DNA of 64,000 bases from UBA1141 sp963665155 (GCA_963665155.2 CAXXFI010000001.1:248001-312000), one strand, 5' to 3'. Counted from the stretch's first letter, positions 27,148 through 35,892 are shown. Numbers and translations: made by a program. The notes: generated by a model from the letters alone, not told the origin.

Positions 27148-28554
27148 TTAGATCTGCGGGCGCTGCTCGAACCAACGGGCATGCTGCTGGTAGGTGTAGG
27201 CGGCCTGAATTACCGTGGGCTCGTCGAAGGGTTTGCCAGCGATTTGCATGCCCACGGGCAATCCACTGGCGGTAAAGCCGCAAGGAATGGATATGGCCGG
27301 AAGGCCCGTAACGTTAAAAGGAGCGGTAAAGCTCGGTCCCCTGACCGTGCTGGTGCCGTCGTAACCCTCAAAGGCGGCGGCGGGCTGGGTCATGGTCGGT
27401 GTAACCAACAAGTCCACCTTGCGCAGTACATCGGCGAAGTCTCGCTTGATCATTTTCCGCACCCGCTGGGCCTGGATGTAGTCGCTGGAACTCAGCATGC
27501 CGCCGATGCGGAACCTGGCCCGGCACATTTCACCGAACTCTTGGGGACGGGTCTTCAGGTTTTTCTCGTGGTAAGCGAAAGCCTCGCTCAACATAATTAC
27601 AACATTGGCGGCCCGCACGTGTTCCAGGCTGGGAATGGTTACCTCGACCACGTTGGCCCCCAACTCCTGCAACACCGTCAGCCCCTTTTCCACCGTGGCA
27701 ACCACCTCGGAGTTCACGCTGGGATGGGGATCAAAGAAGAAATGGCGAGGCACGCCGATGGTGAGGCCCTTTACGTCTTCCTTTAGCGACCGGGAATAAT
27801 CGGGCACTGGGGCCGTGCTGCTGGTGGGGTCTTTGGGGTCGTGACCGGCCAATGCTTGAAGCATGTAGGCGGTGTCTTCCACCGTCCAAGTCATGGGACC
27901 GGCATGGTCTTGAGACCAAGAAAGCGTCACCACGCCAGCGCGGCTTACCCGGCCGTAGGTGGCTTTAAGTCCTACGATTCCGCAAAGGGACGCCGGACCC
28001 CGGATGGACCCGCCGGTGCAGGAGCCCAGAGCACCCATGGCTTGTCCGGACGCAACCGCCGAGCCCGAACCGCTGGAGGAACCGCCGGTGATGTGGTCCA
28101 GGTTCCAGGGGTTGCGCGCTGGCTCGAAGCCGGTTGTCCAGTCGGGACCGCCCAAAGCGAACTCGTGCATGGCAAGTTTGCCCAACAACACGGTGCCAGC
28201 CGCTTTCAGCCTGGCCGTGGTGGTTGCGTCCTCGGTGGGCACCCGGGCGGTGTCTACCCTGGAGCCCGAGGTAGTGCGTATGCCCGCGGTGTCGTAAAGG
28301 TCTTTGAGAGCGATGGGTATGCCGTGGAGCGGCCCCTTGTAGCCCCCGGCGATTATCTCCGCCTCGGCGGTGCGGGCCTGCTCCAATGCTCCATCGGTTA
28401 AAAGGGTGATGAAGGAATGGAGCCGGTCGTCGGTGGCTTCAATTCGGTCCAGGAAAGCCCTGGTTAGTTCCACCGGAGAAAGCTCCCGGCGGCGGATGAG
28501 TTCGCTGGCTTCTCTAATCGTCAAAAAATGTAGCTTGGTACTGTTGTCGACCAT
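27148..28554 (-). CDS. Amidase (amidase signature family)
   Basis: 468 residues with the Ser-cisSer-Lys triad: Lys in IALKDLYDTAGI (about residue 83), cis-Ser in GGSSSGSGSA (about 158) and nucleophile Ser in TGGSIRGPASLCGIVGLK (about 182). Cytosolic hydrolysis of a carboxamide to acid and ammonia. The usual GTD before TGGS is GSC here. Downstream of a GatC-like small gene and an FAD amine oxidase in the same direction, so it probably acts on an amide formed in amine catabolism, as AtzE does with AtzG. It is too isolated from gatA/gatB to be assigned as the tRNA amidotransferase. Confidence 0.85.
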   Translation of the reverse strand: MVDNSTKLHFLTIREASELIRRRELSPVELTRAFLDRIEATDDRLHSFITLLTDGALEQARTAEAEIIAGGYKGPLHGIPIALKDLYDTAGIRTTSGSRVDTARVPTEDATTTARLKAAGTVLLGKLAMHEFALGGPDWTTGFEPARNPWNLDHITGGSSSGSGSAVASGQAMGALGSCTGGSIRGPASLCGIVGLKATYGRVSRAGVVTLSWSQDHAGPMTWTVEDTAYMLQALAGHDPKDPTSSTAPVPDYSRSLKEDVKGLTIGVPRHFFFDPHPSVNSEVVATVEKGLTVLQELGANVVEVTIPSLEHVRAANVVIMLSEAFAYHEKNLKTRPQEFGEMCRARFRIGGMLSSSDYIQAQRVRKMIKRDFADVLRKVDLLVTPTMTQPAAAFEGYDGTSTVRGPSFTAPFNVTGLPAISIPCGFTASGLPVGMQIAGKPFDEPTVIQAAYTYQQHARWFEQRPQI

Positions 28555-28690
28555 AAATTACCTCTTAACGGCAAACTTCGACCCGATATATGCTGTTAAC
28601 TGAACATCGGAGAAGTTTTGTATTAGCCCTGATCCGGCATTCACCGGATAGGCTCAAGAATATTAGTGTTTGACCACTTCCGTCTTACCC

Positions 28691-28918
28691 CTAGCTGGGC
28701 CAATCGGCCTCAAAAGAGACCGCAATTTCCTCTGCGCCCAAGTCTATGGCGTGTAGCTGGGTGGCGTATTGGAAGTGAAGGTCGAATAGAGGTTTTATCT
28801 CTTCCACCTCTTCATCCGTCATATTCAACCCAGCGATTTCAGCCATAATCTTCAATCTTTCTAGCGAAACATCCCCTGATACTTCCCCTGAATTCTCTTG
28901 GTTGCTCGTGGAACTCAT
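28691..28918 (-). CDS. Small GatC/AtzG-like amidase partner
   Basis: 75 residues from the ATG at 28918, chosen because AAAGGAG sits 6 nt upstream; a longer frame to 29038 lacks an SD and overlaps the oxidase gene. After a disordered start (SSTSNQENSGE) comes a helical segment LERLKIMAEIAGLNMTDEEV, EEIKPLFDLHF, typical of GatC/AtzG-like small subunits that embrace an amidase. The amidase gene follows 136 bp downstream. Confidence 0.6.
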   Translation of the reverse strand: MSSTSNQENSGEVSGDVSLERLKIMAEIAGLNMTDEEVEEIKPLFDLHFQYATQLHAIDLGAEEIAVSFEADWPS

Positions 28919-28952
28919 TGCTACTCCTTTCGGGATTGCTATGCCATTTGCG

Positions 28953-30122
28953 CTAGTTCGGGTAGTTGTGCCTTGCGGCCTCAGCCGTGGCTTCGCCCTT
29001 GGGCCGCCAAGCGAACCGTTGAGCGTAGGGCGTGTCAACCCGCTCCACGGCGTCGGCGATTAAGCCGCCCATCATCGGGGCGAATTTGAACCCGTGTCCG
29101 CTGCCGCCAGCCGCTACCACCAGGCCCTCTTTATCCGGATGGTGACCAATCCAGAAATTTCCGTCCCAAGTATCGCAATACAAACACATGCGGCTGTTAA
29201 CGATGGGTGCCTCCGCCAAAGAGGGGATGGTGTCTTTAATGAAGGCTTGAAACTTGGCCATTTCGGCTGGAAGCAAGTCCCGAGGCTCCTCGGTGGTCAT
29301 AGACCGCCCCGGCCCGTGGTTGGCAATCTTGACTATACCGTTCCTGTCGGCGGGAAAACCGTACCATCCGGTCCTGGGTATATCCGCTGCCCAGGGTGGG
29401 AATTGAGGCCCGCGGTAAAGGTTCGGGTCGCTGGGCTGCAGGTAGACGATGGGCTGCCCCACCGGTTGCATTACCTCCGCCAGTTCCGGTAAAAGCGCAG
29501 CGGTCCATGCGCCTGCGGCGACGAGCACTAGGTCGGCCATCTCCCGGCTACCTCCGGCGGTTACAACACCGGAAATCTTGCCGCCATCTTGTACGAAACC
29601 CGTAACTTGGCTGTCCGGTCGCAGGTCCACGCCTGCGGCCTGAGCCTCGCCAGCCAGCCAGATGACCGTGTTTCCAGCCTCGGCCCAACCCGCCCGAGGG
29701 TTAAGATAGCCGTCCGTGTACCGGTCTCCGTTCCACAGCGGAAGGCGCTGCGTAATTCTGCCCGAGTTCATCCGTTGGAGATCGTATCCCTGCTTGCCTA
29801 GGAACTGGAAGCTGTCGTACTCGAATTCACCAGGCGACATTGGCTGTTGGCACGCCATGAGAAACCCGTCTTCATGGTACAGTTCCAGGCCACTACGTCG
29901 GTTCCAGTCATGCCAGCCTTCAATGGCATGGCCAGCAAGCTCCACGTACAGGGCATCGTCGCCGTAGTCCATGCGCACCATGCGGCTGGTGTCGTTGGAA
30001 GCCGCCAGTGGGTGGGGCACTGGGCCAGGGTCCAGCACCGTGACTGAATAACCACGACGCCGCAGTTCCAAAGAGGCTGTGAGGCCGAACATACCCGCGC
30101 CCACAATGATGATAGACTCCAT
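28953..30122 (-). CDS. FAD-dependent amine oxidase (DAO/sarcosine oxidase-like)
   Basis: 389 residues: N-terminal Rossmann motif IIIVGAGMFGLTASLELRRRG with VTVLD, a central substrate domain, and the C-terminal GGSGHGFKFAPMMGGLIAD motif of the monomeric sarcosine oxidase/DAO family. The RMCLYCDTWDGNFWIG segment carries the Cys that binds FAD covalently in MSOX-type enzymes. Predicted to oxidise a secondary or N-methyl amino acid with O2. First gene of the oxidase, GatC-like, amidase set. Confidence 0.85.
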   Translation of the reverse strand: MESIIIVGAGMFGLTASLELRRRGYSVTVLDPGPVPHPLAASNDTSRMVRMDYGDDALYVELAGHAIEGWHDWNRRSGLELYHEDGFLMACQQPMSPGEFEYDSFQFLGKQGYDLQRMNSGRITQRLPLWNGDRYTDGYLNPRAGWAEAGNTVIWLAGEAQAAGVDLRPDSQVTGFVQDGGKISGVVTAGGSREMADLVLVAAGAWTAALLPELAEVMQPVGQPIVYLQPSDPNLYRGPQFPPWAADIPRTGWYGFPADRNGIVKIANHGPGRSMTTEEPRDLLPAEMAKFQAFIKDTIPSLAEAPIVNSRMCLYCDTWDGNFWIGHHPDKEGLVVAAGGSGHGFKFAPMMGGLIADAVERVDTPYAQRFAWRPKGEATAEAARHNYPN

Positions 30123-30312
30123 CGGAGAACTCGCTCAAACTCCCGGCTGGCGTGAATCGCCCTTACTATACCACCAGGGTCGTTACCTGGCATCTCCATT
30201 TCCGAGACAAATCTTCGATACGCAAAGCGGCAAAGCTCAACGGTGGGTCGGCACTGTTATCACGACCAATCCACAATTGCCTGAAAGTGACCAGGTCAGG
30301 TTTTCCGGGGAT

Positions 30313-30468
30313 AAAATCTCCCCAATCCCCCTTTGTCAAAAGGGGACTCTTGCTACTAATGTTATATTTAGGAAGCGAATAGCCCCTTTTAGAACGGGCG
30401 ATACTTACCCCGTCCAGTGAATCAAGAACAAAAAGCCCCACTTTGGTAAAGGAGGGTTGGGGGGATTT
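30313..30468. repeat. Palindromic interspersed repeat
   Basis: The arm 30313-30345 (AAAATCTCCCCAATCCCCCT...) and the arm 30436-30468, read in complement, are about 80% alike, giving a ~155-bp MITE-like or REP-like palindrome in the intergenic region between the divergent oxidase and epoxide hydrolase genes. Confidence 0.5.
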
Positions 30469-30532
30469 CCACATACCTTACCTCCAAGTCTTTATCTCAA
30501 TAAACCGCAATACGACCAATAAGCTGAGGATT

Positions 30533-31705
30533 ATGGACATTCTACCTTTCCAAGTGAACATTCCGGACTCGGCCATAGAGGACCTGAAAAAGCGGTTGGC
30601 CCGCACACGGTGGCCCGATGAGGTGCCTGGAACCGGCTGGGACTACGGGGCTGATTTGGCTTACCTGAAAGAGTTAACGGAATACTGGCGGTCCGGTTTT
30701 GATTGGCGGGCTCAAGAACGGGAGATCAACTCTTTTCAGCACTACCGGGCCGATGTGGATGGGCTGGGCATCCACTTTATCCACGAAAGAGGCAAAGGAC
30801 CAAATCCGATTCCGCTGATTATCACCCACGGCTGGCCGGGATCATTCGCCGAAATGCTGAAGATCATCCCCTTGCTTGCCGATCCCGCATCCCACGGCGG
30901 CGACCCGGCAGACTCCTTCGACGTTGTTGTGCCGTCGTTGCCGGGATATGGCTTCTCCGACCCGCCCTCGGCGACCGGCATGAACCTTGCCGCCGTGGCT
31001 GGGGTCTGGGCCAAACTTATGACCGAGGGACTGGGCTACAACCGGTTTGCGGCCCAAGGCGGCGATTGGGGAGCGGGAGTGACGGCCCGTTTGGGCGTCG
31101 ACCACGCCGATCAAGTAATGGCCATCCACCTGACATCGGTCAGCACCGCGTTGCTTAGTCCCTACCTGGGGCCTGGCTCGGACCCATTAACGGCCAAAGA
31201 ACAAGCCTACCTGGACGAGCGCGAGCGTTGGGGTTGGGAAGAGGGCGGGTATTTCCACATTCAGAGTACTAGGCCCCAGACCCTTTCCTATGGTCTCACC
31301 GATTCCCCGGCGGGTCTTGCTGCGTGGATTGTTGATCGTTGGCGAACGTGGGGCCTGGATGAAAACCCCGAAGAGCGACGCAAGTACTACACAATTGATG
31401 AGTTGCTAACCAATATCGCCATTTACTGGTTTTCCGGCGGCATCAACGCAGCCAACCGCCTCTATTTTGAAAATAGGGCAAAGCCTTCCCAATTGGACCC
31501 TGGGCAGCGTATAGAGGTGCCTTGTGGCATCGCCATCTTCGCTCAAGATCAGAGTCACCCTCCCAAGGAATGGGCCGAACGTTCTTGCAACGTGGCCCGG
31601 TGGACGGAAATGCCCAGAGGCGGCCACTTTGCCGCCATTGAAGAGCCGGAAGTGCTGGCAGAGGACATACGAGGTTTCTTCAGGTCGTTCAGGGCCGACC
31701 ATTAG
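30533..31705 (+). CDS. Epoxide hydrolase (EHN + alpha/beta hydrolase)
   Basis: 390 residues from the ATG at 30533 (SD GAGGA); an upstream extension to 30443 overlaps the repeat and is unlikely. The N-terminal EHN domain (FQVNIPDSAIEDLKKRLART, PDEVPGTGWDYG) precedes an alpha/beta hydrolase with the oxyanion HGWPGS, nucleophile Asp in AQGGDWGAGVTARLG and the late His in PRGGHFAAIEEPE. Microsomal-epoxide-hydrolase-like soluble enzyme opening epoxides to diols. 50 bp upstream of a dehalogenase-like gene, probably one transcript. Confidence 0.85.
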   Translation: MDILPFQVNIPDSAIEDLKKRLARTRWPDEVPGTGWDYGADLAYLKELTEYWRSGFDWRAQEREINSFQHYRADVDGLGIHFIHERGKGPNPIPLIITHGWPGSFAEMLKIIPLLADPASHGGDPADSFDVVVPSLPGYGFSDPPSATGMNLAAVAGVWAKLMTEGLGYNRFAAQGGDWGAGVTARLGVDHADQVMAIHLTSVSTALLSPYLGPGSDPLTAKEQAYLDERERWGWEEGGYFHIQSTRPQTLSYGLTDSPAGLAAWIVDRWRTWGLDENPEERRKYYTIDELLTNIAIYWFSGGINAANRLYFENRAKPSQLDPGQRIEVPCGIAIFAQDQSHPPKEWAERSCNVARWTEMPRGGHFAAIEEPEVLAEDIRGFFRSFRADH

Positions 31706-31754
31706 GTGTCTGCGATTGAACCCGGAATTTAGGCTTACCGGAATTTAGGCTTAG

Positions 31755-32636
31755 GTGAAAACAATGTTTGAGGGATTCGAGACTCGCCAGATTGAGGCCA
31801 ACGGAACGACCATAAACTTGGTAACCGGAGGCAGCGGGCCGCCGTTGCTGTTGATCCACGGTTATCCCCAGTCCCACGTGATGTGGCACAAGATTGTCCC
31901 ACGCTTGGCCCAAGACTTTACGGTGGTGGCCCCGGACCTGCGAGGCTACGGCGACAGCGGGAAACCGGCAGGTGACCCGGACCATGCGAATTACTCCAAG
32001 CGGGTAATGGCCCAAGATCAGGTGGATGTCATGTCGGCGCAGGGGTTTGAGGAGTTTTTGCTGGTGGGTCACGACCGGGGAGCGCGGGTGTCCCACCGGC
32101 TGACCAAGGATCACCCCCAGAGAGTTCAAAAGTTGGCGACCCTGGATATTATTCCCACGCGACGGATGTTTCAGATCGTTGATCAAGCGATGGCCACCAA
32201 TACCTATCACTGGTTTTTCCTGATTCAACCCTACGACTTCCCGGAGAGGGTGATCGGAGCGGGGGCCGAATACTTCGTTCGCCAGAGTTTCGAGCGCATC
32301 AAGGACTACCCTCAGGTCTTCCCCACTGAGGCATTGGACGAGTATGTGAGATGCTTCTGCGATCCAGCTACTATCCACGCCACATGTGAAGATTACCGGG
32401 CCGGTGCGAGCATTGACCTGGTCCACGACGAAGCCGACTTCGACGCCAAGATCACCTGTCCCATGATGGCCTTGTGGAGCGAGACGGGCTACGTTGGCCG
32501 CACCCAGGATGTCCTTGAAGCCTGGCGGGACTACGCAACCGATCTCCGTGGCCAATCCTTCAACTGCGGTCACTTTCTGGCCGAGGAGAAACCCGACGAA
32601 ACCTACGCCGCCATCAGGTCTTTCTTGTTGGAGTAG
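31755..32636 (+). CDS. Haloacetate (fluoroacetate) dehalogenase-like alpha/beta hydrolase
   Basis: About 293 residues. Residues expected for FAcD-type defluorinases are visible: nucleophile Asp107 followed by Arg108 and Arg111 (GHDRGARVSHR), acid Asp131 (TLDIIP), halide-pocket His152-Trp153 (TYHW), Tyr214 in the hallmark CEDYRAGA and the late His in NCGHFLAEEKP. The second pocket Trp (Trp185 in the Rhodopseudomonas enzyme) is not obvious, so fluoride specificity is uncertain. Hydrolyses 2-haloacids to 2-hydroxyacids. The leader has a tandem GGAATTTAGGCTTA. Start may be the GTG at 31755 or the ATG at 31764. Confidence 0.75.
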   Translation: MKTMFEGFETRQIEANGTTINLVTGGSGPPLLLIHGYPQSHVMWHKIVPRLAQDFTVVAPDLRGYGDSGKPAGDPDHANYSKRVMAQDQVDVMSAQGFEEFLLVGHDRGARVSHRLTKDHPQRVQKLATLDIIPTRRMFQIVDQAMATNTYHWFFLIQPYDFPERVIGAGAEYFVRQSFERIKDYPQVFPTEALDEYVRCFCDPATIHATCEDYRAGASIDLVHDEADFDAKITCPMMALWSETGYVGRTQDVLEAWRDYATDLRGQSFNCGHFLAEEKPDETYAAIRSFLLE

Positions 32637-32722
32637 GGGTTTGGAGGACTGAGACAGTATTGATACTGTTTCGAGCAGGGATTCTACCGGGCTGGTACTC
32701 CGACGCTTGATTCCTAGACAGT

Positions 32723-32757
32723 AAAACGCCCCTTCCATCCTTGGGAGGGGCGTTTTG
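32723..32757 (+). terminator. Intrinsic terminator after the dehalogenase-like gene
   Basis: AAAACGCCCCTTCC pairs with GGAGGGGCGTTTT around a short loop. A-rich on one side and T-rich on the other, so it may serve both converging transcripts. Confidence 0.85.
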
Positions 32758-32809
32758 CTTTCTTGCCGCTATGTCCTAGAAGTTCGTGACCGCCGGCCGA
32801 TTGGAAAGC

Positions 32810-33418
32810 CTAGCCTTTGGCGGCTTTTTCCACCGCGGCTTGCAGGTCTTCCAGGCTGACGTCGCCCTTCAGCAGTTCGCCGCCTATCGAGTAGCTGGGG
32901 GTCCCACCCACGCCCAAGGCTTTGGCTGCTTCGTATTCCTTCAGCACGTAGTCCTTGTAATTGTGGGACTCGATCAATGTTGATAACTCACTCCAGTCCA
33001 AGCCGCTTTGTTCGGCTATCCCTTGGAGGACTTGCATGTCGTTCAAGTCCACTCCGGATTCCCAGTAAGCGCCAGCGGCCAAGTGGTGGAACTTGTCGTC
33101 CAAGCCCTTCTCCTTGGCGTAGGCGGTAGCCTCATGGACTCTCATCGTGTTGGGAGACCAACTGGGCCGCCGCATGGTCAGCCCGGCCACTCGGGCCCGT
33201 TCTTTCATTGCGTCGTTCAACTCGGTTTCCGTTTCCTCTTCGAACATTCGCCGGGCAGCGCCTTCAGCGGGATGGTCGGGACGAAGGAGATATGGTTTGC
33301 GGTCAACGTATATCGAGTGTTGCTGAGCCACTTTGTCGAGCCGTGCCAGGCCGACGTAGCAGAAGGGTCAAGTGTAGTCATACCAAACGGTAACATCCAC
33401 GGGTTGCGATGCGGCCAT
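32810..33418 (-). CDS. FrnE/DsbA-family oxidoreductase, candidate selenoprotein (UPFC)
   Basis: Read from the ATG at 33418 (SD GGAGGAAATC), the frame is MAASQPVDVTVWYDYT, UGA at 33370-33368 (codon 17), then PFCYVGLARLDKVAQQ and a full DsbA-fold thioredoxin protein ending AAVEKAAKG, 202 residues with Sec. The family has CPFC or CPWC exactly here; UGA replaces the first, nucleophilic Cys and the second Cys is kept. Further family features: LLRPDHPAEG, the helical insertion, and cis-Pro GVGGTPSYSIGG. A hairpin with a bSECIS-like loop lies immediately downstream. No other damage is visible, so recoding as selenocysteine is more likely than decay. Without recoding only residues from 33331 downward would be made, lacking the active site. 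Lies below LigB-like and FAH-like catabolic genes. Confidence 0.75.
33335..33355 (-). promoter_or_regulatory. bSECIS-like hairpin after the UGA in the FrnE-like gene
   Basis: In the mRNA, GUCGGCC pairs with GGC-U-CGAC (7 bp, one bulged U) around the loop UGGCAC. The loop starts 20 nt after the UGA with G at its second position. This fits the bacterial SECIS distance and loop rules and leaves the coding frame intact. Confidence 0.55.
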
Positions 33419-33655
33419 GATTTCCTCCCTCCGAAACTTTAGTGCGGTTTATCGTGAAATTCATCGCAGAGACCCCGGAGAATCGAAAAACTTCCTTATA
33501 ACTCTCGGGGCTCTCTGTGGTGAGAAAGGGGTATTGATTACCAGGCACATTGTAGCATTTTGGTTAATTTTTGAGTGGCTAGTTGGGCAACCAGGCCCCA
33601 CACCTCGAATTTCGGAAAACTCACGGGGCAAGCGACAATATGCAGCCGACAACCT

Positions 33656-34720
33656 CTAGGGTTTGAACACTGCCATACATTTGTCGGAAGTAAATACCTG
33701 GGTCTCGATGTAGTCGAATACCTCCGGCTTATGCCCCAACTCCTCCATCGCGCCCAGTAGGCAGGCCCAGTTGAGCAACTCGTGCTGGCCCGCCGCTTCA
33801 AAGGTGGCCGTGGTCTGCTTGCCCCAAGCAGCGTAGTTTCCGCTGGTCAGTTCTTCGAACCGGGCCCGATCCGACTCTTGGTCCGGCCACAACCGGTGGT
33901 TCTTTGCGGTAAGGAAAGCGTGGGACCAACTTGAGGAGGCGATCAAAGCCACCCGCCACGGGCTATCCTTGAGTGTCTTGGCCGTGGCTGCGCCGACCTG
34001 CATGCACCGTTTGGGCGACGGTCCCGGCGGGTCCAGTGGTAATGTCTTGCCCTCGGCTTTGTAAGGCAGGATTCCGCCACGGTTGCTGATCACCCCGCTA
34101 CCGTAGCAATTGACGGCGAAGGGAAGAACAGGATGGTCGAAGCCGGTGCGGTCATAATCCAGGTAGAGGAGAGTATTCATAAAGGCGTAGGCCAGCCCCG
34201 GATGGTGCAGCGGCTTGTATGCGTAGGCCATATCGATTCCTTGGTCGATGAGCCCGGTGGTGAGAAAACGGGCGGCTTCGGGGTGGCCCCGATAGGTGAA
34301 ATCCGTCTCCTGTCCCTCCTGCCACACGTTGCCTTCGCTGCCAGTGTGTCCGCTGGAGAAGGGTACGCAATCGAATTTATCGTAACCCAACAAGCAGAAG
34401 GGAGGAATAATATCCTCTTTGAAATTCTCGTACTGGTCGTCGCCCCAGATAAGGACCAGGTCTGGATTGAAGGCGTCTATCTCCGCCCTCACGCGGCGAA
34501 AACCCTCCACCAGCCGCGACCGATGAACCGCCGCCGATGCCAGGCCTTGGTCTTCCCCGTACTCGATCCGCATGGACTCCGGGCAATTGCTTGGGTCTTT
34601 CATGTCCTCGGGAACCCGTTCGTCACGCTGCAGGGTCAGGTGCAACGGAAACCGGCGCAATTCATCGGGTACGATTAGCGCCGGATAGTGGGTAACTCCC
34701 GCCCCTAATATCTCCGCCAT
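33656..34720 (-). CDS. Class III extradiol dioxygenase (LigB-type) family protein
   Basis: 354 residues. Pattern of the LigB catalytic superfamily: ILGAGVTHYPAL with a metal-ligand His, NPDLVLIWGDDQYENF, YGSGVIS, and VALIASSSWSHAF near the C-terminus. The family opens catechol-type rings using Fe(II) and O2. Located in a leftward group with an FAH-family hydrolase upstream and the FrnE-like gene downstream, consistent with a meta-cleavage-type aromatic degradation set. Confidence 0.8.
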   Translation of the reverse strand: MAEILGAGVTHYPALIVPDELRRFPLHLTLQRDERVPEDMKDPSNCPESMRIEYGEDQGLASAAVHRSRLVEGFRRVRAEIDAFNPDLVLIWGDDQYENFKEDIIPPFCLLGYDKFDCVPFSSGHTGSEGNVWQEGQETDFTYRGHPEAARFLTTGLIDQGIDMAYAYKPLHHPGLAYAFMNTLLYLDYDRTGFDHPVLPFAVNCYGSGVISNRGGILPYKAEGKTLPLDPPGPSPKRCMQVGAATAKTLKDSPWRVALIASSSWSHAFLTAKNHRLWPDQESDRARFEELTSGNYAAWGKQTTATFEAAGQHELLNWACLLGAMEELGHKPEVFDYIETQVFTSDKCMAVFKP

Positions 34721-34838
34721 GCCATTCCTCCCTGGTAGTAGATTGCCAGCGACACCCTAACTAAGGTAGTGGTCCCAATATTACAAGGAACCTCTCGAGG
34801 GAACCCCGGGAACCCTTTATAACAAGGCAGAAACAAAA

Positions 34839-34879
34839 GAACTAGGACCGTGGGAGTTTAAATTCCCCGGCCCTAGTTC
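34839..34879. terminator. Hairpin between the FAH and LigB genes
   Basis: GAACTAGGACCGTGGGA pairs with TCCCCGGCCCTAGTTC around a TTTAAAT-like loop. Lies just beyond the stop of the FAH-family gene, so it may separate it from the LigB gene. Confidence 0.65.
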
Positions 34880-34924
34880 CTGTTACTCGTCTTCGATAAA
34901 GGCGTCCATCGTTGCGGGGCTAGG

Positions 34925-35833
34925 TTAAATCCTGGGCGCCGCTGCGATCATCCTGGATGCGAAATCAGAGTCAATACCTCGGGGCCATTCCCGCTTGGAC
35001 GGGTCGCTTATGTGTATGACCAAGGCGGGACCCATATTTTCGATCTCCATCCGTATCAAGTCGCCATCCTGGACTGCACCGATACCTTGGTGATTGACGC
35101 CGGTTGCTATGACGTCGCCCGGTTCCAAAGTTGTGATCTTGGAAAACTCGGAAATTAGCTCGGGAATCTGGTGGGCCATGTCGCTGGTGGGAAAATCGTG
35201 GCGGGCCTCATCGTTGTTCCACAGCCGCACCTGCAGGTTGTTGGGGTCGGGGATTTCGTCCGCCGTGACCAGCGCCGGACCTATGGGCGCGAAGGAGTCC
35301 CAGCACTTGCCCAGAAAGAAGCTGTTCCCTACTGCGCCCTGCAGACCACGAGCCGACATGTCCAGGAAATCGCAGTACCCGAACACGTAGGACAGAGCGT
35401 CTTCCTGGCTAACATGGGATGCGGTTTTGCCTATTACGAACGCCAATTCCGGTTCGTGGTGGAAGATGGATGCCGGAACCGGTGGCAGCACGCAGGTCCC
35501 GCCGGTGGCGATTATGGCGTTGGGGGCCTTTAAGAAAGCATCCAAGACCGCTGGTTCTCTTTGATTGAACTCCAGGTAATTTACCGCTGCGCAAATAATC
35601 TTGGGTGGCCTGGGCACCGGCGCTCGAAGAGTTACGCTGGCGATTGGAACACCGTCTTTGCCTTGAATCGCCGACTCAATCTTTGGCTTTAGCTGGTTCC
35701 AACCCACTATGACCTCTTCAATGAGGTCTTGAGGCTTGTGAAAGTGTGACCCTTCCAGTGCGGCCATGGCGTCTACAACATTGCCGTTCTGGATCACTCC
35801 TAGCTGATAATCGTTAAATAGAACCAGCTTCAT
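34925..35833 (-). CDS. Fumarylacetoacetate hydrolase (FAH) family protein
   Basis: 302 residues from the ATG at 35833 (SD GGAGG eight bases upstream). FAH-fold motifs: KIICAAVNYLEF, HHEPELAFVIGKTASHVSQEDAL, metal-binding Glu cluster, and GDVIATGVNHQGIGAVQDGDLI near the end. Family members hydrolyse or decarboxylate beta-dicarbonyl ring-cleavage products, such as 2-hydroxyhepta-2,4-diene-1,7-dioate. It precedes the LigB-type dioxygenase, matching a ring-opening followed by hydrolysis role. Confidence 0.85.
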   Translation of the reverse strand: MKLVLFNDYQLGVIQNGNVVDAMAALEGSHFHKPQDLIEEVIVGWNQLKPKIESAIQGKDGVPIASVTLRAPVPRPPKIICAAVNYLEFNQREPAVLDAFLKAPNAIIATGGTCVLPPVPASIFHHEPELAFVIGKTASHVSQEDALSYVFGYCDFLDMSARGLQGAVGNSFFLGKCWDSFAPIGPALVTADEIPDPNNLQVRLWNNDEARHDFPTSDMAHQIPELISEFSKITTLEPGDVIATGVNHQGIGAVQDGDLIRMEIENMGPALVIHISDPSKREWPRGIDSDFASRMIAAAPRI

Positions 35834-35892
35834 ACGGAAAACCTCCAAATATTATGAGGAATATTGATATAACAACGGTGGCACTCCCCTAG

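Noticed and set aside
27148..28918. gatA/gatC of the tRNA amidotransferase
   Set aside because: No gatB nearby, the amidase motif differs (GSCTGGS) and neighbours are amine-catabolic; an AtzE/AtzG-like pair is more likely.
28919..29038. Longer start of the GatC-like protein
   Set aside because: Overlaps the oxidase 3' end, is low-complexity and has no SD, while ATG 28918 has AAAGGAG.
30443..30532. N-terminal extension of the epoxide hydrolase
   Set aside because: Lies in an interspersed repeat, lacks a ribosome-binding site and is absent from the EHN family; ATG 30533 has an SD.
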